From contig CAZJAT010000011.1 of assembly GCA_964544145.1 (NCBI GenBank), forward strand, positions 1 through 58,095: a stretch of 58,095 bases of DNA. The letters run 5' to 3'. Below are positions 35,926 through 46,765 of the stretch, piece after piece. This DNA is from CAZJAT01 sp964544145 (GTDB lineage: Bacteria > Hydrothermota > 32-111). Position numbers and translations under genes: made by a program. Positions within the stretch are counted from its first letter, which is position 1. Every line of letters starts with the position of its first letter. Below the pieces are notes generated by a model that saw only the letters and a list, made by a program, of their open reading frames with translations, ran no database searches and had not been told where the DNA came from.

Positions 35926-38396
35926 ATTTCCTCCTGAGTGCTTATTATTTCCTTTTCTCTGTATCTGTGCATTAATTGATTGTTTTCAACATAAAATTCT
36001 ATAATACTGTCTTTTGGGAATGAATCAGATAATATCTCTTCAGTTATAGGGTTTTCAATATATTCCTCAATGGACCTGTCCACAGTCCTCGCGCCATACT
36101 CCATATCATAACTTGTTTCAGCAAGCATTGATGACACCTCATTATCAAAAACAATGTGAAAGCCCTTAGAGTGGTATTTATCGGCCATTTTCATCATATG
36201 TATATCAAATATCTGCCTGATATGGTCCATTGATAACTGATTGAATACTATTATATTGTCCAGACGGTTTAAGAATTCAGGTCTGAAATTCTTCTTTGTC
36301 TCTTCAAGGAATCTCTTCCTCGCTTTTTCATCATATGTATTTGAATCATTACCAAAACCAATATTGGTATATTCGCCTTTCCTGAATGACCCTATATTGG
36401 ATGTGAAAATTATTATATTATTCTTGAAATCAATCTTTCTGTGGAATGAATCATTGAGTTCGCCATTATCCAGAATCTGCAGAAATATATTATAAATATT
36501 CGGATGGGCTTTTTCAATTTCATCAAACAAAAGCAATGAATAAGGATTGCGTTTCACAAACTCTGTCAATCTGCCGCCCTCTTCATATCCCACATATCCG
36601 GGAGGAGAACCTATGAGTTTTTCCACCTCATGCTCCAGTGAATATTCTGACATGTCAAAACGCATGAAAGAATCAGGTTTATCATAAACAAATTCAGCAA
36701 TATTCTTTGCTAAAAAGGTTTTACCCACACCGGAAGGACCTATAAACATAAATGATATCTTTGGTTTCAAACTGTCTTTTAATCCCATCAATGTCAGTTT
36801 TAATGCATTTGACACTACTTTGTTCACATGCTCCTGACCTATTATATTAGCATTCAGCCTTTTTTCCATATCTACTGTATCCCGTCCGGAATCAGTAGAA
36901 AGCTTGTAAACAGGAATACCAGTCCATAATGCAACTACATCTTTAACAATATCCGTATCAACAACAGGCAATGTCTGGTTTTTATTATTATTTTCAAGTT
37001 CCCTTATCTCTTTTTCCATGCTCATCTGTTTATCTCTCTGTTCTCCAGCTTCTGCATACTTGCCCAATGATGCAAAATATTCCTTTTGTTTAATGATTTC
37101 CTTTAATTGTTTTTTCAACTCACCGGACTTTTCAGCATCCTTGATTGACTTATGCATATTGAGCTTTGACCCTGCTTCATCAATAACATCAATAGCCTTA
37201 TCAGGCAAAACTCTGTCTGTAATATACAGTACTGATAATTTCACCGCACTTTCAATCGCATCTTCTGTATATGTGACCTTATGATAATCTTCATATTTAT
37301 ATTTAATTTTCTGCAGAATATCCAATGTATCTGATTCATTCATCTCTTTAACCATAACAGGCTGGAAACGTCTCTCCAATGCACCGTCTTTTTCAATATA
37401 TTTTCTGTATTCCTTCAATGTTGTCGCACCAATGCATTGTATCTGTCCCCTTGATAACTGGGGCTTAAGCATATTCGCAGCATCAATGGAACCCTCTGCC
37501 GAACCTGTGCCGATAATATTATGTAATTCGTCAATAAAGAGTATTATATCGTCATTATCTTCCAATTCCTTTATAAAATTCTTCATCCTTTCCTCAAACT
37601 GTCCCCTGTACTTTGTACCTGCAACCATCATGCCCATATCAAGGGATAGGAGACGTTTATTCATAAGCACATCAGGCACTTCATTCATTACAATACGCTG
37701 AGCAATTGCTTCCACTATCGCTGTTTTACCCACTCCCGGTTTTCCTATTAGTACAGGATTATTCTTTTTTCTTCTTCCCAGTATCTGTATTATGCGCTGG
37801 ATCTCATTATCCCTGTTAAGTGCCGGGTCTAATTCATTTTCCTTTGCCGCAAGCGTGAGATCTTTGCATAGATAATCTGAAACAGGTGTTTGTGAGTCAC
37901 TGTCCCCTATCTCAATCCTTTCATCTGTTATCTGAGACTGATTACCTGCTGATATAAGCTGGATAAACTTTTTATATGAAAATCCTGCTTTAATAAATGG
38001 TTTTCTCAGTCTATTATCACTCCTCTCATTGAAAATTGCAGCAATAAGATGCTCAGGTTCAATATATCTATTCTCCAGTTCACGAGATATTTTCTGAGCA
38101 TCCAGAAATAATCGCTTTGTTTCCTGTGATTCTGTGATATCAAATATTATAAGGGGACTATTATCTGTAACCTTACTCATTATTATTGATTTGAATTCAT
38201 TTCTGATTTGAAGAAGAATATCCCTTGTCTGTGATTCTGTGGCATTCTGCACATATTTTGTTACATCAAGGTAATCTTCGCTTAATACTGAGTGAATAAT
38301 ATCTTCCGGTTCAATTACAAAACGTTTCAAGGCACGCGTCCTATCTTCACATTTCCTTAATATTACTGTCAGTTTTCTTGAAAAATTAAGACTCAT
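35922..38396 (-). CDS. Clp-family AAA+ unfoldase (ClpC/ClpB type)
   Basis: The 824-residue product has a double Clp_N region (1-150), AAA module 1 with GKPGVGKTAIVEA (near 220) and LFIDELHNIIGTG, a short coiled-coil linker (about 400-480), and AAA module 2 with GPSGVGKTFLAKN (near 553) and LLLFDEIEKAHPNI. The short linker and the sequence between modules favour a ClpC-type unfoldase working with ClpP rather than the disaggregase ClpB. I do not see a clear IGF/IGL ClpP loop, so this is not certain. AGGAG lies five bases before the ATG, preceded by a promoter. Confidence 0.9.
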   Translation of the reverse strand: MSLNFSRKLTVILRKCEDRTRALKRFVIEPEDIIHSVLSEDYLDVTKYVQNATESQTRDILLQIRNEFKSIIMSKVTDNSPLIIFDITESQETKRLFLDAQKISRELENRYIEPEHLIAAIFNERSDNRLRKPFIKAGFSYKKFIQLISAGNQSQITDERIEIGDSDSQTPVSDYLCKDLTLAAKENELDPALNRDNEIQRIIQILGRRKKNNPVLIGKPGVGKTAIVEAIAQRIVMNEVPDVLMNKRLLSLDMGMMVAGTKYRGQFEERMKNFIKELEDNDDIILFIDELHNIIGTGSAEGSIDAANMLKPQLSRGQIQCIGATTLKEYRKYIEKDGALERRFQPVMVKEMNESDTLDILQKIKYKYEDYHKVTYTEDAIESAVKLSVLYITDRVLPDKAIDVIDEAGSKLNMHKSIKDAEKSGELKKQLKEIIKQKEYFASLGKYAEAGEQRDKQMSMEKEIRELENNNKNQTLPVVDTDIVKDVVALWTGIPVYKLSTDSGRDTVDMEKRLNANIIGQEHVNKVVSNALKLTLMGLKDSLKPKISFMFIGPSGVGKTFLAKNIAEFVYDKPDSFMRFDMSEYSLEHEVEKLIGSPPGYVGYEEGGRLTEFVKRNPYSLLLFDEIEKAHPNIYNIFLQILDNGELNDSFHRKIDFKNNIIIFTSNIGSFRKGEYTNIGFGNDSNTYDEKARKRFLEETKKNFRPEFLNRLDNIIVFNQLSMDHIRQIFDIHMMKMADKYHSKGFHIVFDNEVSSMLAETSYDMEYGARTVDRSIEEYIENPITEEILSDSFPKDSIIEFYVENNQLMHRYREKEIISTQEEI

Positions 38397-38421
38397 TTAT
38401 ACTCCTATATAATAATATTTT

Positions 38422-38449
38422 ATTTTAACAAAATTCAGTAATTAATCAA
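38422..38449 (-). promoter_or_regulatory. promoter for the clpC-bamA run
   Basis: Minus strand: TTGATT (38449-38444), 16 bases, TAAAAT (38427-38422). The -10 box is 25 bases before the ATG. An 8-bp inverted repeat AATCAAGA/TCTTGATT (38444-38451 with 38480-38487) overlaps the -35 box. Confidence 0.62.
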
Positions 38450-38549
38450 GACAAGATATAATATAATTTATTACAATCATCTTGATTGAATATATATATC
38501 TTCCGACGCTAAATACCCTATTTTAAGTAATTTAAATAATATATTCATA

Positions 38550-41500
38550 TTAAAACCTGAACAGCACCCATATGCCTGCTGAGATATTCATCCTTTCATC
38601 TCCCCTCTTTCTGTCATTTGACCTGGAGAATGAACCATTAATGCCGCCAGTCACATTATTGGAGAAATTGTAATCAGCTCTGGGGCTGATTGTGTAAATA
38701 ACCCTATCCTGTAATGAATTATCATTTGTTACATCATATTCCAATGTATGTGAATATGAGAAATCAATTCTCAGATTCACATTTGATTTAAATTTAATCT
38801 TCTTATTTATCACTGGCACATTGATTCCTGTGGGGGAATTGAAGGAATATGAAAGAGAAAGATTGTGGGATGTATTCTTGTTTTCACGCTCTGTTTCAAT
38901 GGAACTAAAAGAATATGTGCTTGTTTTCGTAATTGAATAACTGTAATCAATATTAAGACTGATCTTTGTCATCATACCTACACCAATAAGAGGTGTCATA
39001 TTCTGCGAATAACTGATTCTGCTGTAATCCTCTCCTATTTTCCCGGATTTAGTCTCTGAAACAGAATATGATGAGCGCAGTGTTATGCTTCTGAAATACT
39101 TTTTCAGTGTAAACAGATCCTGTATATTTGATATTGAACCTGAAATATTGGGCCATCTCACTGAAATATTCTCTGTTTTATTTCCTGTATAACCTGTTGA
39201 TGAATATGAGTTTGAGTAACTTGAATTGAGGGAAATATTATAGAGATTCATGCCTGATGATAATGAATAATTCTTTGAATATGATTGATTTTTATTTGTA
39301 TAATCTGAAAACCAAAATGATGGTATAGTATCTGCAAGGCCTAACTGATACATAATATCAGCTCTGCTTAATACATAATTATATGATGAACTGCGATTGA
39401 TTGAGTATGAATAATTTAGCGGTGAAAACATAGAACCGACTCTTTCCAGTTTCATAAGAAGCCACATGGGGCTGCCTGCAATATGCTTAGTATCATTCTC
39501 TTCATTTCTCAGCTGGGAAATCCATCGTATCATATATGGGTAATCGATATTGCCATTTACCGATACCCTTCCGCTGTTTGACAGTGATGTGATCCTGCTT
39601 GAATCAATCACAGTGATAGTCCTATAATTCATTACATCACTGTAATTACCCTGATACGATAAATTATGAGTGAATACTTTAATGAACAGCGGATTATATG
39701 AAATAGAGGAAGTCATTCTCTTGCCTATATCTTTCCCGAGAAATGAAGTGTATCCTGACCCTTCAAATCCCGGATCATTTGTTCTTGATTCATTATAATT
39801 GAATTGAAGAGAAGGGACAATTTTATAATTCATGCTAAATGTTCTTGATAGATTTTCCGATGCACTGCTCCCTATTTTTACAAAATCAGTTCCGCTCTTT
39901 GAATATGAAGTTGACCACTTATTAACATATCCCAGAGAATAATTCATTGATGCAGGTAAAACATATAGATTCATTCTATTAAAAATCTTCTTTGGCTTCA
40001 TGTTTGTAGCTAAAGAATAATTGATATTTCCATTATAACTGCCTGTTGTATCAATCCTATTATATGTTTTCGCATAGTTTGTATTGAATCCGCCATTAAG
40101 GCGTAAATTATCAATTGTGTATTTAATAAAATTATTTGTTGATTTTCTTTTTCTGTTTAATGACATATTGACATTCTGGGATTTTGAGACAGACAAATTG
40201 TCTTTGATTTCATCATCTTCAAGATAATAGTCAGAACCTATCTTATACAGCGGTTCACTGATGCCTGACCTGTATGAATAATTCAGAGGCAGCGCAATAC
40301 CAATATTTTCAGGCATTACAGCATCCGCATTGAGTCCCGCACTAAATTGATAATTTCTCGTATAATTGCCCGTTCCATTTGCATCAGTCAATCTGTGAAA
40401 GAATGGATCCCTATAAGTGAATGTACCGTTAATATTAAGTATTTGTGGAATTGTCAATGTTCCGGTCACATCACCTGCTATACCCACTTCCCTCTTTGGT
40501 TCATTTAGCATTATATCATCTATCCACACCTCACCCGTAAAACTGTTTAATGATCTGTTATATACTCTGAATTCTATATATCTGATATTTGTAAGCGATG
40601 GTGAGCCGTAAAAGCTGAATCTCCCCTCATTAACTGATGTGGAATCATAATGACGCTTTGCATATACAAGTGATTCCAGCGGTATCTCAGTGAATGTCCA
40701 ATCTGTTTTTGGAATAACCTTTATAGAGTAATAATTGAGAGAATCTCCTCCAAACCGGACATACAGGTCCATTGAGTCAGATACTGTACTCCTGTGATAG
40801 AATGATATTGTTTTATAACGCTCATAATTTTCTTTCTGTATCAGATACCTATATACCCTTCCCCCCTCATTATTAAAGACATCATTCATATAGAGCACAA
40901 TTGATTGTTCCTTTTTCTCCTTTCCCGATACATCATAGCCGGGATTAAAGGGCGGGAAATAATCAAGGTCTGTCTGATTGTTCTTGGCGCCCACATAAAA
41001 TTTATCATCTATTGTACCGAGTGAAGCGAAATCATTCCATCTGTTTGATACTGTTGATATCTGATATATCTGCAATGTATCAGCAGAACTTATTCCTTTC
41101 CACATAATTCTTGCTGTTTTAATATACTGAAGATCCGGATTACCTTCAATATTGACATTTACATCATTAATGGGAATACGGAATAATTTCCAGCCGGAAG
41201 AGGGATGTTCATAAACAAGATAATCAGAGTAATTTAGATTAAATGTGAATCTGTAAAGATCACTTTCCGTATTGAGTCTCAAATCTCCATTCTTATCCTC
41301 AGTATCCAATATATTGTTATCCTCTGTACCATTGATTGAAGAGAAATCATTGGGATGCTCAGTTGAATAGTAATAATCATCATTCTGGTCATCATTGGGA
41401 ATCAGTAAAGCATCATCTCCCATAACACCGTCTAATCCTGTGTCTTCATCGGAATCAAGAATACCGTCAAAATTCGCATCTTCACTGTTCAGCTCTCCTG

Positions 41501-43997
41501 CTCCAACGATATCACCATTATTATCTCTTCTCACCATATCCTCAGGTATATTTTTTCCTATCTCAACTGTTAATTCTCCCTGTCCTTTGACCCAAACCTG
41601 TAAGAATCTCATGTCCGACAAATCAATTCCTGTCTTGGATATTGTCTGATTAAGAGTGATAAAGGTAGATTGGGGATTCACAGTCTGCGGAGTCATTATA
41701 ATATTTAGAATATTGACATCTGTTGATTTATCCTGTGTAGGCAATTGGTCATTGATGCTTCCCAATGTGATTCTGTCATTATACCACATATAGTCATATG
41801 AAAGATTATCATTTGTTTCACCTGTCGGAAGTGAGCCGAAATTCCATGATTTCCTGTCAGATGACATATTGGTCTCAGAGAGCACATTCTCCATGTCCTC
41901 TATATATGCCTTGCCTGTGGAATTGGGGTTGGGATATGACATGCCGGCTTTTGAAACAATACTAAGGTGCGAAGGTATATCTGTCTGATAGAATGGAATA
42001 TAATTGAATATTTCCGTTAGAAGCGGTACATCCTTCTTATAATCCATATCAAGCTCTCCCACTAAAGCATCCGAGGGTTCTTCACCTAATCTCGGATAAT
42101 CATCAAGCTGATAACTCAATGTATGATATAACCAATTGGAATTGAATGTTATATCATCTGTGGGTGTATAATCCATATGAAAACCCAGTAAATTCTTTGA
42201 TACAACAGAGAGAAAAGGAGTGTACTGATAATCAATTTTGATTACAGCACTTGGTGAATTTACTGCATCTGTCAGAAATGTTACAATTCCGAATTCATAA
42301 TCAATTGTATAATCCTTTCCCTTTACCATTGTCTGCTGATCAACAGTAATAACCTCCGAACCTTCCAGAATATTAAAGGTACCCAATGAATAAACAGACT
42401 GAGCACCCCTGTATGCTATCTGAAGATAATACAGACGTCCTATGTCATAACCGGTTTCATTTGTGTAATAGATCTCACTATCAGGTTCTGCCAATGATGT
42501 TGAAGTAAATGGTTCCAGATTCGGAAACATAATATAACCGCGATTAAAATTTATATAATTATAATCTACAATACCATCTGAATTGTTGTCCAATCCCAGT
42601 AATTTTAGATATGTTATTCCATTCTCCAGCTCATCATCTTCACCCGATGCATTATTTACCTTTTTGATTGTCAGATAAAAACTCTCCGGAACAATATTGC
42701 TTGAATTAAATGAATAGACATTGCGAAGCATATAATCCCAGGTTGGAGAACCGGGATAATCCTCTTTTATTTTGATTCCTTTTAGTTTTAATGTGTCCCC
42801 CAGTGAATACTGCATTGTGCCGACTGTATCAATAATTCCGCTTGACCTTTTTACTATATATGATATACCCAATGCTTCAATGATTGATAATTCCCTTGTT
42901 AATTCCACATACTGATTACCTGGACCCATAATATAATCATTCTCTTCACCTTCCAGCATCTCGGTAAAAAATCCCTGATATATTATTGAATCACTGCTTC
43001 CGGGCATAATAAGCAGATTACCCGTTACAGCACCCTGTGATTCATTATTATATCCATTGCCGTCATCCTTGTATATGTTGAGTTTTATCAGTGAATCACC
43101 TGTCTGCAAACCGAGAATATAGAATTTGTTTTTTGCAAATTCAGCATCATATCTTATCAGAGTATCTGATTTTGTATTTCCCTCAAATGATTGTGAACTG
43201 GACTCCCCTGTTTCTCTGCTAGCAATTGCAACAAAATTAAGGGGACCCAATTGACCTGTTGCCTTCATACCAAACAGACCTTCATGCTGGGGAGGAGCTC
43301 CTATCAGTTTAACGCCCGGCAGTGATAATGTAACATCACCTGCTTCAATGGATTGAAGGATATCATCATCATTTCCCACATATTCAATCTTCACCTTATT
43401 ATCTGACAGTTTATCTGTCTGCGAATCATGCTTAAGATTGACTTTTATCCTGTCTCCCACTGTACCTGTAACATTAACAATCAAATGCTGGAATGGAATG
43501 AGTTCGGGAAGCCAGGAACTGCTTACTGTCTCAGTTTCATTCTGATTAAGATCAACTGTTTTTGAAGCATTGAATTCAACTCTTTCTGAGCCTTCAACAA
43601 TAAGCTTGCTTCCTTCTCCTAGGAATGATCCTAATTTACCGAATGTGACTGGTACATCAATATCTCCTATCAGACCAGTTGAAGTTGTCTTTGACATATC
43701 GGCAAGCAATGTATTTCTAAATTGTTTCCTTATATAATTACGTTTATCACGTTTTACATATTCATCAAATACAGTTACAGAATCTATGGAAATAAGATGA
43801 TTGTAATAATATGATTTGTAGGCAACTGTGTTGTTCTGCCTGTCAATGGTGATACTGGATGAATAACCGCTTTTCTTCCTGTTAAGGATATTAAGTTTAT
43901 CCAATAAATTCTTTTCAAATGGAGTTTGGGCATATATATCCGTAAATACACAAACAATTAAAAAGATGCTGATATAATAAAAACTCTTTTTTACCAT
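38550..43997 (-). CDS. sprA: T9SS outer-membrane translocon protein SprA
   Basis: SprA forms the giant barrel through which T9SS cargo crosses the outer membrane. A signal peptide (residues 4-22) is followed by SprA-type motifs: LGEGSKLIVEGSERVEFNAS, FQHLIVNVTGTVGDRIKV, IEAGDVTLSLPGVKLIG and HEGLFGMKATGQLGPL. An acidic Asp/Asn-Gly loop region (about 835-885) may bind calcium. The C-terminal third alternates aromatic and polar residues as barrel strands and ends LFRF, an outer-membrane terminal Phe. At 1815 residues it is shorter than Bacteroidota SprA (about 2400). No good ribosome site precedes the ATG. The sorting-domain protein at 3-1034 is a plausible client. Confidence 0.9.
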   Translation of the reverse strand: MVKKSFYYISIFLIVCVFTDIYAQTPFEKNLLDKLNILNRKKSGYSSSITIDRQNNTVAYKSYYYNHLISIDSVTVFDEYVKRDKRNYIRKQFRNTLLADMSKTTSTGLIGDIDVPVTFGKLGSFLGEGSKLIVEGSERVEFNASKTVDLNQNETETVSSSWLPELIPFQHLIVNVTGTVGDRIKVNLKHDSQTDKLSDNKVKIEYVGNDDDILQSIEAGDVTLSLPGVKLIGAPPQHEGLFGMKATGQLGPLNFVAIASRETGESSSQSFEGNTKSDTLIRYDAEFAKNKFYILGLQTGDSLIKLNIYKDDGNGYNNESQGAVTGNLLIMPGSSDSIIYQGFFTEMLEGEENDYIMGPGNQYVELTRELSIIEALGISYIVKRSSGIIDTVGTMQYSLGDTLKLKGIKIKEDYPGSPTWDYMLRNVYSFNSSNIVPESFYLTIKKVNNASGEDDELENGITYLKLLGLDNNSDGIVDYNYINFNRGYIMFPNLEPFTSTSLAEPDSEIYYTNETGYDIGRLYYLQIAYRGAQSVYSLGTFNILEGSEVITVDQQTMVKGKDYTIDYEFGIVTFLTDAVNSPSAVIKIDYQYTPFLSVVSKNLLGFHMDYTPTDDITFNSNWLYHTLSYQLDDYPRLGEEPSDALVGELDMDYKKDVPLLTEIFNYIPFYQTDIPSHLSIVSKAGMSYPNPNSTGKAYIEDMENVLSETNMSSDRKSWNFGSLPTGETNDNLSYDYMWYNDRITLGSINDQLPTQDKSTDVNILNIIMTPQTVNPQSTFITLNQTISKTGIDLSDMRFLQVWVKGQGELTVEIGKNIPEDMVRRDNNGDIVGAGELNSEDANFDGILDSDEDTGLDGVMGDDALLIPNDDQNDDYYYSTEHPNDFSSINGTEDNNILDTEDKNGDLRLNTESDLYRFTFNLNYSDYLVYEHPSSGWKLFRIPINDVNVNIEGNPDLQYIKTARIMWKGISSADTLQIYQISTVSNRWNDFASLGTIDDKFYVGAKNNQTDLDYFPPFNPGYDVSGKEKKEQSIVLYMNDVFNNEGGRVYRYLIQKENYERYKTISFYHRSTVSDSMDLYVRFGGDSLNYYSIKVIPKTDWTFTEIPLESLVYAKRHYDSTSVNEGRFSFYGSPSLTNIRYIEFRVYNRSLNSFTGEVWIDDIMLNEPKREVGIAGDVTGTLTIPQILNINGTFTYRDPFFHRLTDANGTGNYTRNYQFSAGLNADAVMPENIGIALPLNYSYRSGISEPLYKIGSDYYLEDDEIKDNLSVSKSQNVNMSLNRKRKSTNNFIKYTIDNLRLNGGFNTNYAKTYNRIDTTGSYNGNINYSLATNMKPKKIFNRMNLYVLPASMNYSLGYVNKWSTSYSKSGTDFVKIGSSASENLSRTFSMNYKIVPSLQFNYNESRTNDPGFEGSGYTSFLGKDIGKRMTSSISYNPLFIKVFTHNLSYQGNYSDVMNYRTITVIDSSRITSLSNSGRVSVNGNIDYPYMIRWISQLRNEENDTKHIAGSPMWLLMKLERVGSMFSPLNYSYSINRSSSYNYVLSRADIMYQLGLADTIPSFWFSDYTNKNQSYSKNYSLSSGMNLYNISLNSSYSNSYSSTGYTGNKTENISVRWPNISGSISNIQDLFTLKKYFRSITLRSSYSVSETKSGKIGEDYSRISYSQNMTPLIGVGMMTKISLNIDYSYSITKTSTYSFSSIETERENKNTSHNLSLSYSFNSPTGINVPVINKKIKFKSNVNLRIDFSYSHTLEYDVTNDNSLQDRVIYTISPRADYNFSNNVTGGINGSFSRSNDRKRGDERMNISAGIWVLFRF

Positions 43998-44029
43998 AAG
44001 AGAGATGTCAGACTATACACAGCCTCCAT

Positions 44030-46756
44030 TTACCATTTCTCCACATCCTCTTTAAGCTGCCTTGCCTGAATATCTTCCGGTCTCATCTCAAGCCAGCTGT
44101 TTAACATTTCAAGCAGTATATCTTTTTCAAGTTTCTGCATATATAAAAATCCTATTGCATTACCAAGCTGCTGAGGCTGAGTGAGTATACGGGCCATTAT
44201 TTTATTATACTCAGCTGAATCAGTCATCTTGTATATACGCATCATACCCACATAGCCAGCCGGCTCATCAGGGTATTTTTCTGATATATCCTTATATATG
44301 GTCATTGCATCATCATAATTCTTCTGTGACAGATATATCTCCGCCATCAATGTGGTGAGGGCTGCATATCTGTTTGGATCCTTTTCCATTTCCATTGCAG
44401 AAGATACCTCTTCAATGGCTTCATCATATCTTCCCTGCTTTCTCAGTATTTGCACAACATTCATTGTCACTGATGTCCTGTCATAGGTATAGAATGTTCT
44501 ACCTCGTTTGAAATAATCCACAGCAAGATCAAATGAATCAAGTGTGGCATAATATATACCCAATTGCAGGAATCCCGATGCATAATTTGTCATTATTCTG
44601 TCAACATTATCATCAGTTACCAATTTATCATCCAGAATATAATCATAGGAATATACACTGTCTGTCATATATCGCGTTTTCCTGACATCTATAAGGTCAG
44701 GATATTCAGCAGCTTCCTCATCACCAACAACCCTGAATGCAAGCCCTTCCAAAATCAGATTTTCTTTATATCCGATTCTTGCTCCTTCAGAAACCGTTAC
44801 AGAGAAATATACATTTATTGAATCAGCCTTATAATTTGAAAGTACCTCATCCCGGAATTTATCGGAATTTGCATACAGATATTTCTGCGGCGTTTTCTCA
44901 CCTGTAGTATTATGATATATAATATCTCTTATAACTATATCCCTAATATTGAGTACCTCATTATTTGGTAAACGCACAGGCAAAAGCGCATCAATTTCTC
45001 TGTCAGTCATACTTATGGGCACTCCGTATGACTGCATCTGTTTAATATACCAGCCAACATTCAGCAGAGAAAGGTTCACAACAAGCACGCCTTCCTTACC
45101 GGGCTTGAATGTTCTGTAATCCCGTACTGTCTGCTCAAACCATAATGGATAAGTGTCATTATCACCATTTGTGAAAACAATAGAATTATCATTTGGTGTA
45201 AGCAGCATATTTTTGGCATACTCATCTGCAATCCAATTACCCCGTCTGTTTGCATCTGAATGGAAATTCATTATAAATGGCATAACGGAGATTATAACAA
45301 TGAGTGTGATAACAGTTATCTCAGCAGGGTTAAAAATAAATCCCTTTATTTTTTCACCTGTCTGTTTTAATTTGCCTGCAAATGACATCATCAATTCCCT
45401 GAAACCAAATGCAACAAAGAGCATGAAGAAGAAATACGCAGGCATATAGAAATAATCACGTTCTCTCACTTCCCTTGGTTGATGTGATAAAATCGGGTCT
45501 GAGGGGGAATATTTTAGATTAAGATATACAATTAAACCGGCAGATAAAAGGAAGAATGTCACAATAAGAATAATAAATGTTTTCTTCTCTTTCTTGAAAT
45601 GAGAATACATACCGAATAGGCCGGATGCTGTTATAACAGCCATCAATAGTGATGCAATGAATCGCCCTGATTGTCCGACAACTTCCTGTATAGGTCTGAA
45701 ATAAGCACCAAACTGCCAAGTATAATATTTATAGAATACTGCAAATTGTTCCCATAATCCGCGCACCGTTCCGAATCCAATATCTGTATTCCTTGGAAGA
45801 AGTACCATAGGACCATATTGTTTTCTGTTAAATACGTCCCAAAGATCACTGAATGTTATAGGTGCTGCAATATTGATATATGGATTAAACCTTGCTCTTA
45901 TAATAAGCATAATATACGGTGTCATGGCAATAATGGAAAGAATAATATAAATTGCAAGATATTTGAAAAGATTGCTGTAATTGAGTTTCTTATTTTTACT
46001 CAGATAATCAGTTCCCACTGCTGCAAGTACTGCTATAATTGCACCGGCAATGACCATACCGAAATTTTCCTTTGTCATTCCAAGGTATAGAAATGTAAAA
46101 AACACTGAAAATGATATTAGTGATACAGACAAATCATAGTGTTTGTCCCACCCCACTATAATAAAGAATATAAGACATCCGGGCAGAGCAAGCAAGGGCT
46201 GCATTGATATGCCGATTGACAGCACTGCAATATAAATAATAAGAAATATAAATCTGTCATCATTCTCATCATTGAGACGTTCCCATCCCTTCAATGCAAT
46301 CCATATAATAAGTAATGTGATAAATGTTGAAGGTGAATATACTTCTGCTTCCACAGATGTAAGCCAGAGAGAATACATGAATGCTCCTGCTAGGCCTGCT
46401 GAAAAAGAAGCTATAATATTAATCCACTGCGTTTTTAAACTTGAATTATCATTCAATTTGCCGAAAATATTCATCATGATGAGATAGAGTAATAATGCTG
46501 AAAATCCCGAAGAAAATGCTGATAAAAGATTCACCCTGACTGCAACCTCTTTGACAAAAAAGAATATTCTTATAAAGAGATTCCCCAGCAGCACCATTAA
46601 TGGTGTTCCCGGAGGATGAGGGACACCCATTGTAAATGAGCATGCAATAAATTCTCCGCAATCCCAGAATGGCAATGTCGGTGTTATTGTATATATATAA
46701 CCGGCCATAACTATAATAAATAAGATTGCTCCGAATAATCTTTCCTTTTTAAACAT
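44030..46756 (-). CDS. DUF2723 membrane protein with C-terminal TPRs
   Basis: Residues 1 to about 490 hold about twelve membrane helices. The family signature near residues 25-55 reads TITPTLPFWDCGEFIACSF then GVPHPPGTPL. DUF2723 is related to protein O-mannosyltransferases; the human member TMEM260 is an O-mannosyltransferase. The soluble part has FTNGDNDTYPLWFEQTVRD near 530 and ILEGLAFRVV near 665, then TPRs at about 720-880. The start is ATG at 46756 with AAGGAGG just before it; the TTG at 46759 is less likely. Adjacency to sprA suggests glycosylation of exported proteins; that is inference. Confidence 0.88.
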   Translation of the reverse strand: MFKKERLFGAILFIIVMAGYIYTITPTLPFWDCGEFIACSFTMGVPHPPGTPLMVLLGNLFIRIFFFVKEVAVRVNLLSAFSSGFSALLLYLIMMNIFGKLNDNSSLKTQWINIIASFSAGLAGAFMYSLWLTSVEAEVYSPSTFITLLIIWIALKGWERLNDENDDRFIFLIIYIAVLSIGISMQPLLALPGCLIFFIIVGWDKHYDLSVSLISFSVFFTFLYLGMTKENFGMVIAGAIIAVLAAVGTDYLSKNKKLNYSNLFKYLAIYIILSIIAMTPYIMLIIRARFNPYINIAAPITFSDLWDVFNRKQYGPMVLLPRNTDIGFGTVRGLWEQFAVFYKYYTWQFGAYFRPIQEVVGQSGRFIASLLMAVITASGLFGMYSHFKKEKKTFIILIVTFFLLSAGLIVYLNLKYSPSDPILSHQPREVRERDYFYMPAYFFFMLFVAFGFRELMMSFAGKLKQTGEKIKGFIFNPAEITVITLIVIISVMPFIMNFHSDANRRGNWIADEYAKNMLLTPNDNSIVFTNGDNDTYPLWFEQTVRDYRTFKPGKEGVLVVNLSLLNVGWYIKQMQSYGVPISMTDREIDALLPVRLPNNEVLNIRDIVIRDIIYHNTTGEKTPQKYLYANSDKFRDEVLSNYKADSINVYFSVTVSEGARIGYKENLILEGLAFRVVGDEEAAEYPDLIDVRKTRYMTDSVYSYDYILDDKLVTDDNVDRIMTNYASGFLQLGIYYATLDSFDLAVDYFKRGRTFYTYDRTSVTMNVVQILRKQGRYDEAIEEVSSAMEMEKDPNRYAALTTLMAEIYLSQKNYDDAMTIYKDISEKYPDEPAGYVGMMRIYKMTDSAEYNKIMARILTQPQQLGNAIGFLYMQKLEKDILLEMLNSWLEMRPEDIQARQLKEDVEKW

Positions 46757-46765
46757 CAATCCTCC

